NCBI GenBank assembly: GCA_025057275.1
Contig: JANWXQ010000032.1
Location: forward strand, 1-42,431
DNA length: 42,431 bases
From: Chitinophagales bacterium
GTDB lineage: Bacteria; Bacteroidota; Bacteroidia; Chitinophagales; UBA10324
Direction of reading: 5' to 3'
The translations under genes and the position numbers were made by a program. Below, piece after piece: positions 8,704-16,218 of the stretch. Numbering within the stretch: the first letter of the stretch is position 1; each line of letters opens with the position of its first letter. Under the pieces are notes generated by a model that saw only the letters and a program-made list of their open reading frames with translations, was not told the origin of the DNA and made no database searches.

Positions 8704-9147
8704 CTACTCGTCTTCGTCGAAGCGATCGTCGCCGTCGTCGGAGCGATCATTATCGTGCATGCGGTCGGTATCCGGGTCGTGTTCCGAAATGTCTTTCAGA
8801 TCACTTGTGTCGCGTCCACTCATGCGGCTGGCGGTCCGGGATTCTTCGGTACGCATCATAAATTCTTCCATATCTTTATCCACTGCACCGGCAGCGGGCT
8901 TGGTAGTGATTCGTGAGGAACGCGCTTTTTGGGGAGGCGCTTTTTTAGCCGCCTTTTTTACAGGTTTTTTCGCTGGTTTCTTGGCCACTTTTTTCACCGG
9001 CCGGGCTGCAACTTTCCGTGCTTTGGCGCCTTTGGCTTTTGCGGCTTTGGGCTTGGCCTTACGGGCAGCTTTTGCGGCAGCTTTTTTGGTTTTGCTGCCT
9101 TTCTTGGCGCTACGGTTTGCTGTAGATTTTTTCTTCTTGGCAGTCAT
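8704..9147 (-). CDS. Histone H1-like Lys/Ala-rich protein with acidic tail
   Basis: A 147-residue protein with two opposite halves. Residues 1 to about 75 are almost only Lys, Ala, Pro, Arg and Val in short repeats (AAKAARKAKPKAAKAKGAKA, KKVAKKPAKKPVKKAAKK), like the C-terminal tail of eukaryotic H1 and bacterial H1 homologues such as Hc1/AlgP. Residues about 85-147 are acidic, ending DRSDDGDDRFDEDE. No folded domain is evident. The basic half probably binds DNA or RNA; the acidic tail may shield it or bind partners. It sits between purA (69 bases upstream) and pabB. The gene is real: the composition fits no other frame and it has an ATG and a TAG stop. The exact role is not known. Confidence 0.8.
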   Translation of the reverse strand: MTAKKKKSTANRSAKKGSKTKKAAAKAARKAKPKAAKAKGAKARKVAARPVKKVAKKPAKKPVKKAAKKAPPQKARSSRITTKPAAGAVDKDMEEFMMRTEESRTASRMSGRDTSDLKDISEHDPDTDRMHDNDRSDDGDDRFDEDE

Positions 9148-9216
9148 GTGAATAAAATTTGATGGTAAATTTTGAACTAAGTTTTGACTTAAGCAAGATG
9201 GAATTAGGCTGATGCC

Positions 9217-10470
9217 TTAAGCCGGCAACGGGATCAACTGATTTCGTTCCGGTCCGGTAGAAACATGACTAACCGGCACCCCGACATGCCGGGCAATCAG
9301 GTCAAGAAAAGCATAAAGACAATCGTTGCCTTTTTCGTTCTTTCCCAGATGCCAGCCGGGTATGGTGTGATAAACGGGTTGGGGCTGCTGCCGTACAGGG
9401 TCAAAGGGAAACTCAGTAGTCTGACGGCCATTCCATTCGTAGGCCACACAAATACTCAGCGGGTCGAATCCGCTGAGCACATCGGCTTTGGTTACCATAA
9501 GCTGGCTGACGCCGCTGAGTAAAGCGGCATAGCGGACGGCCACCAGATCCAACCAGCCGCAGCGTCGTGGCCTGCCGGTGGTGGCACCGTATTCCTGACC
9601 GGCTTCGCGAAGCCGGTTACCCAACGTGTCGTCCAGTTCGGTGGGGAAAGGGCCGCTTCCGACCCGGGTGCAGTACGCTTTGATTACACCGAACACGGAT
9701 CGGACAGCCGATGGGGGAATGCCCAGCCCGGTGCAGGCGCCGCCGGCAATGGTATGGGATGACGTGACATAAGGATAGGTTCCAAAATCCACATCCAGCA
9801 TGGTGCCTTGAGCGCCCTCTGCCAAAACGCTTTTTCCTGCCGACAACACCTCATTTAAAAAGTATTCCCCGGCTACCAGGCGAAAGGAACGCAACGTGTC
9901 GATACCTTGCCACCAGGCAGCTTCCTGCTGGTTCAATTCGGCAGTATCGGCATCGTTCAACTGCTTCAGGTGCCTGTCGCGCAGCGATTCATACCGGCTT
10001 TGGAAATCGGGAAACCGAATGTCGCCCACCCGCAGTCCGTTGCGGGCGTATTTGTCAGTGTAAGCCGGACTGATGCCGCGCAGGGTGGAGCCAATCCGGC
10101 CTGTGCCTTTGCGCTGTTCACTGGCAGCATCCAAAAGGCGATGGGTGGGTAGGATCAGATGAGCCCGCTCAGACACCAGCACGTTTCGGTGCAGGTCTAT
10201 GCCCAGCGCAGCAAGGTGCATGACTTCATGATGGAACTGGGCGGGGTCCAGTACCACACCGTTGCCGATCAGGTTCAGCGGTCGTTCATGAAGGACGCCG
10301 GAGGGAATGCTGTGCAGCACCAGTTTTTGTCCGTTCACATACAACGTGTGTCCGGCATTGGGGCCGCCCTGAAAGCGCGCTACCACGTCATAGTCAGGCG
10401 CCAGAAAGTCCACTATCTTTCCTTTGCCTTCATCCCCCCATTGCAGGCCCAGCACCACATCTACCGGCAT
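9217..10470 (-). CDS. purA: Adenylosuccinate synthetase
   Basis: PurA joins IMP and aspartate with GTP hydrolysis to make adenylosuccinate, the first committed step to AMP. The 417-residue length is normal. The signature GLQWGDEGKGKIVDFLA lies at residues 8-24, followed by FQGGPNAGHTLYVNGQ, the IMP-binding segment KGTGRIGSTLRGISPAY, QGTMLDVDFGTYPYVTSSHT, the TGRPRRCGWLDLVA loop and the C-terminal GPERNQLI. All key residues, including the catalytic Asp in WGDEG, are present. The start at ATG 10470 matches the family exactly. It is 59 bases downstream of the STAS gene and probably belongs to the rel-fur transcription unit. Confidence 0.97.
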   Translation of the reverse strand: MPVDVVLGLQWGDEGKGKIVDFLAPDYDVVARFQGGPNAGHTLYVNGQKLVLHSIPSGVLHERPLNLIGNGVVLDPAQFHHEVMHLAALGIDLHRNVLVSERAHLILPTHRLLDAASEQRKGTGRIGSTLRGISPAYTDKYARNGLRVGDIRFPDFQSRYESLRDRHLKQLNDADTAELNQQEAAWWQGIDTLRSFRLVAGEYFLNEVLSAGKSVLAEGAQGTMLDVDFGTYPYVTSSHTIAGGACTGLGIPPSAVRSVFGVIKAYCTRVGSGPFPTELDDTLGNRLREAGQEYGATTGRPRRCGWLDLVAVRYAALLSGVSQLMVTKADVLSGFDPLSICVAYEWNGRQTTEFPFDPVRQQPQPVYHTIPGWHLGKNEKGNDCLYAFLDLIARHVGVPVSHVSTGPERNQLIPLPA

Positions 10471-10529
10471 AGCATCTGCGTTGTCAGTTGGTTCCGATTC
10501 GTTGCATCAGGGTGTTATGGCCCCGGCGT

Positions 10530-10868
10530 CTATTTAAGCATGGCCATGGCTTCGGCCGTGCGGTCGGCAGTGGCAAAGCAATCAGACAGTTTGGTGATTT
10601 CCAGCAATTGGCGTAGCTGAACAGGGACATTGCATAAAATGAGCTGGCCGTTGTTCTGTTGAATCAGATTCCGGGAGAATACCAGCAAATTCAAACAAGC
10701 ACTGTTGACAAAATCCACTCCTTTAAGGTCAAAAATTACCTTCAGGGTAGTTCCATTGAGCTGTTCGCGCAGCCATTGCCGGAGCTCGGCAGTGTCCTGC
10801 TCTTTCAGAATGCGGCCTTCGGGCATGATAATGAGCAGATCGTCAAGGCGCTGATTTCGGAAGGTCAT
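10530..10868 (-). CDS. STAS-domain protein, anti-sigma factor antagonist type
   Basis: A 112-residue single-domain STAS protein. The order of elements fits SpoIIAA/RsbV-like proteins: an N-terminal strand pair (LDDLLIIMPEGRI), then KVIFDLKGVDFVNSACLNLL. Ser56 in the VNSAC segment is at the usual phosphorylation site. GQLILCNVPVQLRQLLEITK and the closing helix follow. Such proteins bind an anti-sigma kinase and so release a sigma factor or other target; no partner kinase or phosphatase is in the window. The ATG at 10868 overlaps the end of the Fur-family gene by 26 bases, implying coupled translation. Confidence 0.85.
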   Translation of the reverse strand: MTFRNQRLDDLLIIMPEGRILKEQDTAELRQWLREQLNGTTLKVIFDLKGVDFVNSACLNLLVFSRNLIQQNNGQLILCNVPVQLRQLLEITKLSDCFATADRTAEAMAMLK

Positions 10869-11352
10869 TCACGGAAGATTTTGCAGAGGGCTTGGCATGG
10901 TGGTTTTGCGATTGGCAATTGCTGCAATAACCATACAATATTAGGGAATGACCGGAAATCCGATAACCGAACAACTCACCCATGCGTGTGGAAATGGCGT
11001 GAATGCGCGGATCGCAGAACTCCACCACTTGGCGGCAGTTAAGGCATATCAGGTGATCGTGTTGCCGCGAGCCGTAAGCCCGTTCGTAACGGGCCAGATG
11101 GGGCTCAAACTGGTGGCGGACCGCCAGCTCGCATTTAACCAACAGGTCAAGGGTGTTGTATACCGTTGCCCGGCTGATGGCGTAGCGGCGGCGACGCAGT
11201 TGCCGGTAGATCTCTTCGGCATCGGCATGGTTGTTGGTGCGGTAAAGCGTTTCCAGCACGGCAAACCGCTCGGGCGTACGACGTAGCCGGTGCGCCTTCA
11301 AGTAGTCGTCGAACAATTGGCGCGCCTGGCGCACCAGCGCATCGGTGTTCAT
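10843..11352 (-). CDS. Fur-family transcriptional regulator
   Basis: A 169-residue metal- or peroxide-responsive repressor. The winged helix includes LRRTPERFAVLETLYRTN, HADAEEIYRQL and ISRATVYNTLDLLVKCEL. The dimerisation/metal region follows with HDHLICLNCRQVVEFCD. A second Cys pair (YGYCSNCQ) near the C-terminus completes a structural four-Cys zinc site with CLNC. The subtype (Fur, Zur, PerR) cannot be decided by eye. It starts in an ATGA overlap with the rel stop codon and its own stop lies 26 bases inside the STAS gene. The tail after the last Cys pair (HHAKPSAKSSVNDLPKSAP) is not conserved-looking. Confidence 0.92.
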   Translation of the reverse strand: MNTDALVRQARQLFDDYLKAHRLRRTPERFAVLETLYRTNNHADAEEIYRQLRRRRYAISRATVYNTLDLLVKCELAVRHQFEPHLARYERAYGSRQHDHLICLNCRQVVEFCDPRIHAISTRMGELFGYRISGHSLILYGYCSNCQSQNHHAKPSAKSSVNDLPKSAP

Positions 11353-13649
11353 GGCTGCAAACCTAGGGTGGTGTGAGGGCTTTTTACCGAAGCAGCTAAA
11401 TCCTCCGTTCCATTGCCGTTTTCGGCGGCAAGATCCTCTTCTATGCGACTGACCTGAAGGATGCCCTCCAGTGCACGCAGTTTATCCAAAAGCTGATTCA
11501 AATGGGCTGTGTCGTTAACGAAGACTTTAATGATGCCATAAAACATGCCATCCTTAGTATCCAGACTGATGGATTGCATGTTGATTTTCAGATCTCCCGA
11601 AATAACATGCGTGATTTTATGAACTACACCCACATCATCCATTCCGCTGATCCGGATGCCGGTTAAAAAGGCAATTTGATGCTGACGCGTCCATTTGGTG
11701 CGAACGATGGGGTAGCCGTGCTTGGAAATGATGTTGATGGCCTTGGGGCAGTTGGTCCGGTGGATTTCCACTTCCTTGTTCTTGTTGACAAAACCAAAAA
11801 CCTCATCGCCCGGGATGGGCTTACAACAGCTGGCCAGATTATAGTCTACCGCTTCGGCATCTTTACCAAACACCCACAGGTTGGCGTTGGAGACCAGCTT
11901 GTTTTTAATGGCCAGTTCAATGTCGGCGGTGGTTTTTTCGCGTGGCCGCGACACCAGGCGTTCCCCGCGGAGTTCAAAATCCTCTATGGCGCTGAGTTTG
12001 AAGTTTCCTATTCCGATACTGTAAAACAATTCCTCGGCGGAGGTGAATCCGTAATGGTCCACAATGGGATTCAGGTTGGCGGCAGTGAATTCCACGTGTT
12101 TGCGGCGGAAGATCTGCTCCAGGGCATTGCGACCTATGGAAACAATCCGGCGCCGTTCGCTTTTGAGCATGGCTTTGATGATGGACTTGGCTTTGGCCGT
12201 TACCACATACTTCAGCCATTCTTCTGTCGGTTTTTGCTTGGCCGAGGTGATTACTTCCACCTGGTCGCCGTTCTGCAGGCGATAGCTGATGGGTTCAATG
12301 CGATGGTTCACCTTGGCCCCGATGCAGTTGCGACCTAAATCGCTGTGAATTTCCATAGCAAAATCCAATACGCTGGCTCCCCGCGGCATGACCTTGAGTT
12401 CCCCTTTGGGAGTGAACACATAGATTTCCTCATCAAACAGATTGAGCTTGAAATCGTCAATAAAATCCAGGGTATTGGTTTCGGGGTTTTCCAACACTTC
12501 GCGAATGCGCTTGAGCCATTCGTCAATGCGGCTATCGGAGCGGAAATATTCATTGCCTTTATAGAGAAAGTGGGCGGCATAGCCTCTTTCGGCAATAGCA
12601 TCCATGTGTTCGGAACGAATCTGAATTTCCACCCAGCGGCCATCGTGGCTCATCACCGTGGTGTGCAGTGCTTCGTAACCGTTGGCCTTGGGTGTGGAAA
12701 TCCAGTCACGCAGGCGGTCCGGATTGGGCCGGTAGATTTCACTGACGATGGAATACACCTTCCAGCAGTCGGATTTTTCCGTTTCGGCCGGGCTGTCCAC
12801 AATGATGCGGATGGCAAACTTGTCGTACACTTCCTCAAAGGAGACCTGCTGGGCTTTCATTTTTCTCCAGATGGAGGCAATGGATTTCAGTCGGCCGAAA
12901 ACTCTGGTTTTTAAACCGGAGCGGTCCAGCCGTTCTTTAATGGGGCGGATGAAATCCTGAATGAACTGTTCGCGTTCTTGACGCGATTCCCGGATTTTGC
13001 GTTCCAACATGCGATAGACCTTGGGTTCGCTGATCTTCAGCACCAGGTCTTCCAATTCGGTTTTGATCTGATTAAGCCCCAGCCGGTGGGCCAGAGGAAT
13101 GTAGAGGTAGGACGTTTCGGTTGCCGTTTTCAGTTGCTTGGATCGGGGCATGTGGTCCATGGTGCGCAGGTTATGCAGGCGGTCGGCCAGTTTGATGAGC
13201 ACCACCCGCACGTCCTTGGAAAGGGTAAGCATGATCTTGCGGATGTTTTCGGCCTGAATGTTGCCCCGCCGGTCAAAGATGACCGAGATTTTCGTCAGGC
13301 CGTCAATGATTTCCGCTACCGGCTTGCCAAATTCGCGTTCTATGTCCTGAAGCGTTACTTCCGTGTCTTCTACAGTATCGTGAAGCAAGGCGCAGATTAC
13401 GCCGATGGTGCCCAGGCCAATTTCGCTGGCTACCAGCTTGGCCACAGCCAAAGGGTGTAAGATGTATGGCTCACCGGATTTGCGGCGCATGCTACGGTGA
13501 GCGTCGTAAGCAATCTCAAAGGCAAGGCGGATGAGCCTGCGATCCCCTTTTTGCAGTTGCATCCGCATGGATTTCAACAGCTCCCGGTATTGGGTCAGGA
13601 TGACTTTTTTTTCCGCCTCAGTGATTTGCGCAGGAGCTTGCAGTGTCAT
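11349..13649 (-). CDS. rel: Bifunctional (p)ppGpp synthetase/hydrolase, RelA/SpoT family
   Basis: A 766-residue long RSH enzyme controlling the stringent response. The hydrolase HD domain shows HPLAVAKLVASEIGL, ALLHDTVEDTEVT (HDxxED) and LADRLHNLRTMDHMP. The synthetase domain shows FGRLKSIASIWRKMK, EEVYDKFAIRIIVD, STPKANGYEALHTTV and EIQIRSEHMDAIAERGYAAH. TGS (YVFTPKGELKVMPRGASVLD), a conserved-Cys region (NLASCCKPIPGDEVFGF) and a C-terminal ACT domain complete the usual layout. Both active sites look intact, so both activities are expected. ATG 13649 was preferred; a TTG at 13676 would add nine residues. It heads the leftward cluster and overlaps the Fur-family gene by four bases. Confidence 0.95.
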   Translation of the reverse strand: MTLQAPAQITEAEKKVILTQYRELLKSMRMQLQKGDRRLIRLAFEIAYDAHRSMRRKSGEPYILHPLAVAKLVASEIGLGTIGVICALLHDTVEDTEVTLQDIEREFGKPVAEIIDGLTKISVIFDRRGNIQAENIRKIMLTLSKDVRVVLIKLADRLHNLRTMDHMPRSKQLKTATETSYLYIPLAHRLGLNQIKTELEDLVLKISEPKVYRMLERKIRESRQEREQFIQDFIRPIKERLDRSGLKTRVFGRLKSIASIWRKMKAQQVSFEEVYDKFAIRIIVDSPAETEKSDCWKVYSIVSEIYRPNPDRLRDWISTPKANGYEALHTTVMSHDGRWVEIQIRSEHMDAIAERGYAAHFLYKGNEYFRSDSRIDEWLKRIREVLENPETNTLDFIDDFKLNLFDEEIYVFTPKGELKVMPRGASVLDFAMEIHSDLGRNCIGAKVNHRIEPISYRLQNGDQVEVITSAKQKPTEEWLKYVVTAKAKSIIKAMLKSERRRIVSIGRNALEQIFRRKHVEFTAANLNPIVDHYGFTSAEELFYSIGIGNFKLSAIEDFELRGERLVSRPREKTTADIELAIKNKLVSNANLWVFGKDAEAVDYNLASCCKPIPGDEVFGFVNKNKEVEIHRTNCPKAINIISKHGYPIVRTKWTRQHQIAFLTGIRISGMDDVGVVHKITHVISGDLKINMQSISLDTKDGMFYGIIKVFVNDTAHLNQLLDKLRALEGILQVSRIEEDLAAENGNGTEDLAASVKSPHTTLGLQP

Positions 13650-13715
13650 GATGAATTCTAATATTTTCAGAATCAATCAATTAAGCATATCTGCTTCTCC
13701 GCATCAGGCTAACAG

Positions 13716-13734
13716 GGCTTGCCATGGGCAAGCC
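13716..13734. repeat. Perfect inverted repeat in the divergent rel / response-regulator control region
   Basis: Two 8-base arms, GGCTTGCC and GGCAAGCC, are separated by ATG. The repeat lies 67 bases upstream of the rel start and 16 bases upstream of the putative -33 element of the response-regulator promoter. This position suits an operator for a dimeric regulator; a small hairpin in a transcript is the alternative. No regulator can be assigned. Confidence 0.5.
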
Positions 13735-13749
13735 ACCGGTAACGCGAAC

Positions 13750-13780
13750 TTTGTTTAAGAATTGCAATCTGTTTACTTTG
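13750..13780 (+). promoter_or_regulatory. Putative promoter of the response-regulator gene
   Basis: TTTG at 13750-13753 is followed after 19 bases by TTACTTTG at 13773-13780. The spacing fits the Bacteroidota -33/-7 promoter; the -7 box has one mismatch to TAnnTTTG. Transcription would start around 13784, giving a 5' leader of about 26 bases. Confidence 0.45.
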
Positions 13781-13809
13781 TAAGGCAAACTTTGTTGCTA
13801 TCACGCAGT

Positions 13810-14457
13810 ATGAGCCATACAAAAATACGGATTCTGATTGCCGACGACCATCGCATTTTCGTGGAAGGGTTGAAGCGATTGATTAGGCAGCAGAACCTTC
13901 ATTTGGCCGGAACGGCCTCATCCGGAGCGGAACTTTTGGATCTTCTGGAAAAGAAGGCTGCTGATCTGGTCATAATGGACATTCATATGCCAGATGCCAA
14001 TGGCATCAAGCTTACCGGTCAGATTATCCGAAAGTATCCCGGAGTTAAAGTTTTGGGATTGACCATGGTGGAAGATGGGCGGCAGATTGCGGCCATGATG
14101 CAGGCGGGTGCCAGCGGTTACTTGCTTAAAACATCTACTTCGGCTGAATTGCTGGAGGCCATACGTCGGGTGTGCAACGGCGAACGGTACCTGAGCCAGG
14201 ATGCTTCGCTGCGATTGCTGGAAGCAGAGCGTTCCGCCAAAAAGAAACCTCAGGCCCCAGCCATCCCACTGACCCGGCGTGAACAGGAAATTCTCCAGCT
14301 TATAGCCCGGGAGCTGACCAATAATCAGATTGCCCGCATGCTCAACAACAGCCCGATGACCATTGTCACGCACCGGAAAAACATTCTGCGCAAGCTGGGC
14401 GTGAAAAACACCGCCGGACTGATTCGTTACGCCATGCAGAACGGCCTGGTGGACTAA
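13810..14457 (+). CDS. NarL/LuxR-family response regulator
   Basis: A 215-residue two-component response regulator. The receiver domain (residues about 5-122) has the acidic pair ADD at 11-13, the phospho-acceptor Asp57 in LVIMDIHMPDANG and the conserved Lys in GYLLKTSTSAEL. The C-terminal HTH_LUXR domain reads LTRREQEILQLIARELTNNQ, IARMLNNSPMTIVTHRKNIL and RKLGVKN. ATG 13810 matches the family start (MSHTKIRILIADDH). An in-frame upstream start at 13762 would run through the predicted promoter. No histidine kinase is adjacent, so it is an orphan within this window. It is transcribed away from rel. Confidence 0.92.
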   Translation: MSHTKIRILIADDHRIFVEGLKRLIRQQNLHLAGTASSGAELLDLLEKKAADLVIMDIHMPDANGIKLTGQIIRKYPGVKVLGLTMVEDGRQIAAMMQAGASGYLLKTSTSAELLEAIRRVCNGERYLSQDASLRLLEAERSAKKKPQAPAIPLTRREQEILQLIARELTNNQIARMLNNSPMTIVTHRKNILRKLGVKNTAGLIRYAMQNGLVD

Positions 14458-14475
14458 AATATTTTTTACCACTTG

Positions 14476-14506
14476 TTGGTTAGTTAAAAATTACTACCTA
14501 CTTTTG
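14476..14506 (+). promoter_or_regulatory. Putative promoter of the structured RNA at 14511-14624
   Basis: TTG at 14476-14478, a 20-base spacer, then an exact TAnnTTTG box (TACTTTTG, 14499-14506). Predicted transcription starts at about 14510-14512, just before the first base of the closing stem of the downstream RNA candidate. Confidence 0.55.
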
Positions 14507-14510
14507 GGGA

Positions 14511-14624
14511 CACGAGAGGCTGAAGGCCGGCGTACGGATCGGAAAGTTTTTTTGGTGTTTTACTTTCCGGACTTGACCAACTCACGTTTCCCCTCAACCG
14601 ACGCCGCCCAGCCTCTTTTTTTTT
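14511..14624 (+). ncRNA. Candidate structured small RNA, family not recognised
   Basis: No convincing protein frame covers this region, but the two ends pair. AGAGGCTG (14515-14522) is the exact complement of CAGCCTCT (14609-14616). Inside it, GGC 14525-14527 pairs with GCC 14606-14608, GGCGT 14529-14533 with ACGCC 14601-14605, and CGG 14535-14537 with CCG 14598-14600. That makes 19 pairs interrupted only by small 5' bulges (AA, C, A). An inner hairpin, CGGAAAGT 14540-14547 with ACTTTCCG 14562-14569, has a 14-base loop. A T-run (14616-14624) directly follows the outer stem, as in a rho-independent terminator. An exact TAnnTTTG box ends four bases before the predicted 5' end. Expected RNA length is about 105-113 nt. 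6S-like or SRP-like identity was considered but the diagnostic motifs are not visible. Confidence 0.6.
14609..14624 (+). terminator. 3' arm plus T-run ending the candidate RNA
   Basis: The 3' half of the 8-pair outer stem runs straight into nine T residues (14616-14624). The pairing partner is about 90 bases upstream, so termination would depend on the folded RNA. Confidence 0.45.
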
Positions 14625-14651
14625 GGCTCAGACGGGCTGATCGGGGGTTTG

Positions 14652-14659
14652 TACCTTTG
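14652..14659 (+). promoter_or_regulatory. Putative -7 element for tRNA-Leu
   Basis: TACCTTTG matches TAnnTTTG exactly and lies 29 bases before the tRNA. The nearest TTTG upstream (14622-14625) is 26 bases away, longer than usual, so the -33 element is uncertain. Confidence 0.45.
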
Positions 14660-14688
14660 CCGGCGATACGGGGCAGGCAGCCCACAAT

Positions 14689-14770
14689 GCGGATATGGCG
14701 TAACTGGCAGCCGCGCAAGACTTAGGATCTTGTGCCGAAAGGCGTGGGGGTTCGAATCCCTCTATCCGCA
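14689..14770 (+). tRNA. tRNA-Leu (anticodon UAG)
   Basis: Acceptor arms GCGGATA (14689-14695) and TATCCGC (14763-14769) pair fully, with discriminator A at 14770. The anticodon arm is CAAGA-CTTAGGA-TCTTG, giving anticodon TAG. A long class II variable arm follows, then the T arm GGGGG-TTCGAAT-CCCTC (one G-T pair). Length 82, no CCA encoded. It reads CUA/CUN leucine codons. The trigger factor gene follows 84 bases later. Confidence 0.96.
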
Positions 14771-14854
14771 CGGCGTGGCGCAGGCATCTTTTGTATGCAG
14801 CGGTAGCCCTTGCCAGTTGTTCCGTGTCAACAAGTGCATCCTAAACCAAGTCCT

Positions 14855-16204
14855 GTGCTGATCACCCATCAACCTCTTGGCAGTAACCACCTGAAAATTT
14901 CCGTCAGTCTGGAACCAGCCGATTACCTGCCTCAGGTAGAATCAGAAATCCGTTCGCTGAGCAAAAAAATTTCGGTGCCCGGGTTTCGGCCCGGTAAAGT
15001 GCCGGCCGGCATTACCCGAAAGATGTACGGCAATGCGGTTTTGTTTGAAGTGCTCAACCGCATCGTATCCGATAGGCTTCATGCATATGTTAAGGAGCAG
15101 CAGTTCCATCTGTTCGGCGAACCGATTCCCGTCACAACAATGCAACAGCAGATGGACGTGGAAACCCCAACTGCTTTGGTCTTTGATTTTGAAATCGGCT
15201 TGGTTCCTGACCTTCAATTGCCGGAGCCTTCCTCAGCCCACCTGGTTAAGCGGCGGCTGGATGTAACTGATGAAATGGTGGATCGTGAAGTAGAACGGCT
15301 TCGCTTGCGGTACGGTCACCGTACTCCAGTCCAGACGGCTGCTGAAGGCGATGTGCTGGTTGGCCAATTCACCGAACTGGATGCGGAAGGCCAGCCTGCA
15401 GCCGGAGGAGTTCATGCTTCTGCTTCGTTCAGCCTGCGACGCATCAAAGATCCTGAAACAGCAGCCCGCCTCATGCAATTAAAACCGGAAGACTCGCTGA
15501 CGCTGAACCTGCTTCAGGCCTTCGGCGACGACAAAGAATTTTTGATTCACCATTTGCTCCAGCTGGATCACGATCGCGAGGCGGCCCTGCAAAGCCCCTA
15601 CCGGTTTTCTCTGACTGAAATTGTGCGGATTGAAAAAGCAGAGCTGAACCAAGAGTTTTTTGATCGGGTGTTTGGTGCCGGCCGGGTGACCTCAGAAGAG
15701 CACATGCGGCAATGGCTGCGTGCTGATCTGGAAAACGACAGCTCACGAAGCTCGGTATCCCGGCTACATGCCGATCTGCGTAATTTCCTTTTGGAGCATA
15801 CCCAAATGGATTTACCCGAAGCGTTTATCCGCAGGCTGCTGGACGAGCGGCGCGAGCCCGACGAACCACCCCTGACGGATGAACAGTTCCCTCAGGCGCT
15901 GCAACAGGTAAAATGGGAATTTATCGTCTCTGGCATAGCCCGCCAGCAGCAACTGGAAGTGACGCAGGAAGAGCTGCAGCAGGAAGCGCAGCAGGAGGTA
16001 TTAAACTACTTTGGTGTTCCTGCCGATTTCTTTGCCAGTGAACCCGAAAGGCTTCAGCGGTTGACCGATTCGGTGCTGGCCCGGCCGGAAAACCGCAGGC
16101 GATTGCATACGCGTTGCTTACACCGTAAGGTCCTGGAATGGTACACGGCGAAGACCTCCATTACCGAACAAACAGTCAGCGAAGAAGAATTCTTTTACCA
16201 TTAA
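14855..16204 (+). CDS. tig: Trigger factor
   Basis: A ribosome-associated chaperone that meets nascent chains at the exit tunnel. The 449-residue protein starts at GTG 14855; no in-frame ATG lies near the conserved beginning (LKISVSLEPADYLPQVESEI). The ribosome-binding signature is VPGFRPGKVPAGITRKMYG (GFRxGK, residues about 40-50). The central region aligned with the PPIase domain (EGDVLVGQFTELDAEG) is short and degenerate, as is common in Bacteroidota. A long helical C-terminal substrate-binding region follows (FDRVFGAGRVTSEEHMRQWL, VLNYFGVP). It precedes clpP and clpX in the classic tig-clpP-clpX order; the gap to clpP is 14 bases, so they are likely one operon. Confidence 0.93.
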   Translation: MLITHQPLGSNHLKISVSLEPADYLPQVESEIRSLSKKISVPGFRPGKVPAGITRKMYGNAVLFEVLNRIVSDRLHAYVKEQQFHLFGEPIPVTTMQQQMDVETPTALVFDFEIGLVPDLQLPEPSSAHLVKRRLDVTDEMVDREVERLRLRYGHRTPVQTAAEGDVLVGQFTELDAEGQPAAGGVHASASFSLRRIKDPETAARLMQLKPEDSLTLNLLQAFGDDKEFLIHHLLQLDHDREAALQSPYRFSLTEIVRIEKAELNQEFFDRVFGAGRVTSEEHMRQWLRADLENDSSRSSVSRLHADLRNFLLEHTQMDLPEAFIRRLLDERREPDEPPLTDEQFPQALQQVKWEFIVSGIARQQQLEVTQEELQQEAQQEVLNYFGVPADFFASEPERLQRLTDSVLARPENRRRLHTRCLHRKVLEWYTAKTSITEQTVSEEEFFYH

Positions 16205-16218
16205 ACTTCCACGATATC

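Noticed and set aside
8678-9162. Phe/Gly- and Ala/Leu-rich plus-strand frames opposite the histone-like gene
   Set aside because: Their odd composition is simply the complement of Lys/Ala codons; the minus-strand gene explains them.
14555-14600. Reverse-strand resemblance to the SRP RNA core (GTCCGGAA with GGTCA before it)
   Set aside because: The bases needed to close the GGAA tetraloop and the following GAAGCAGCC-type segment are missing. The promoter and T-run support the plus strand instead.
14504-14861. Small open frames of about 70 residues on the plus strand (14504-14725 and 14649-14861)
   Set aside because: They cross the structured RNA candidate and tRNA-Leu, and their sequences look non-protein-like.
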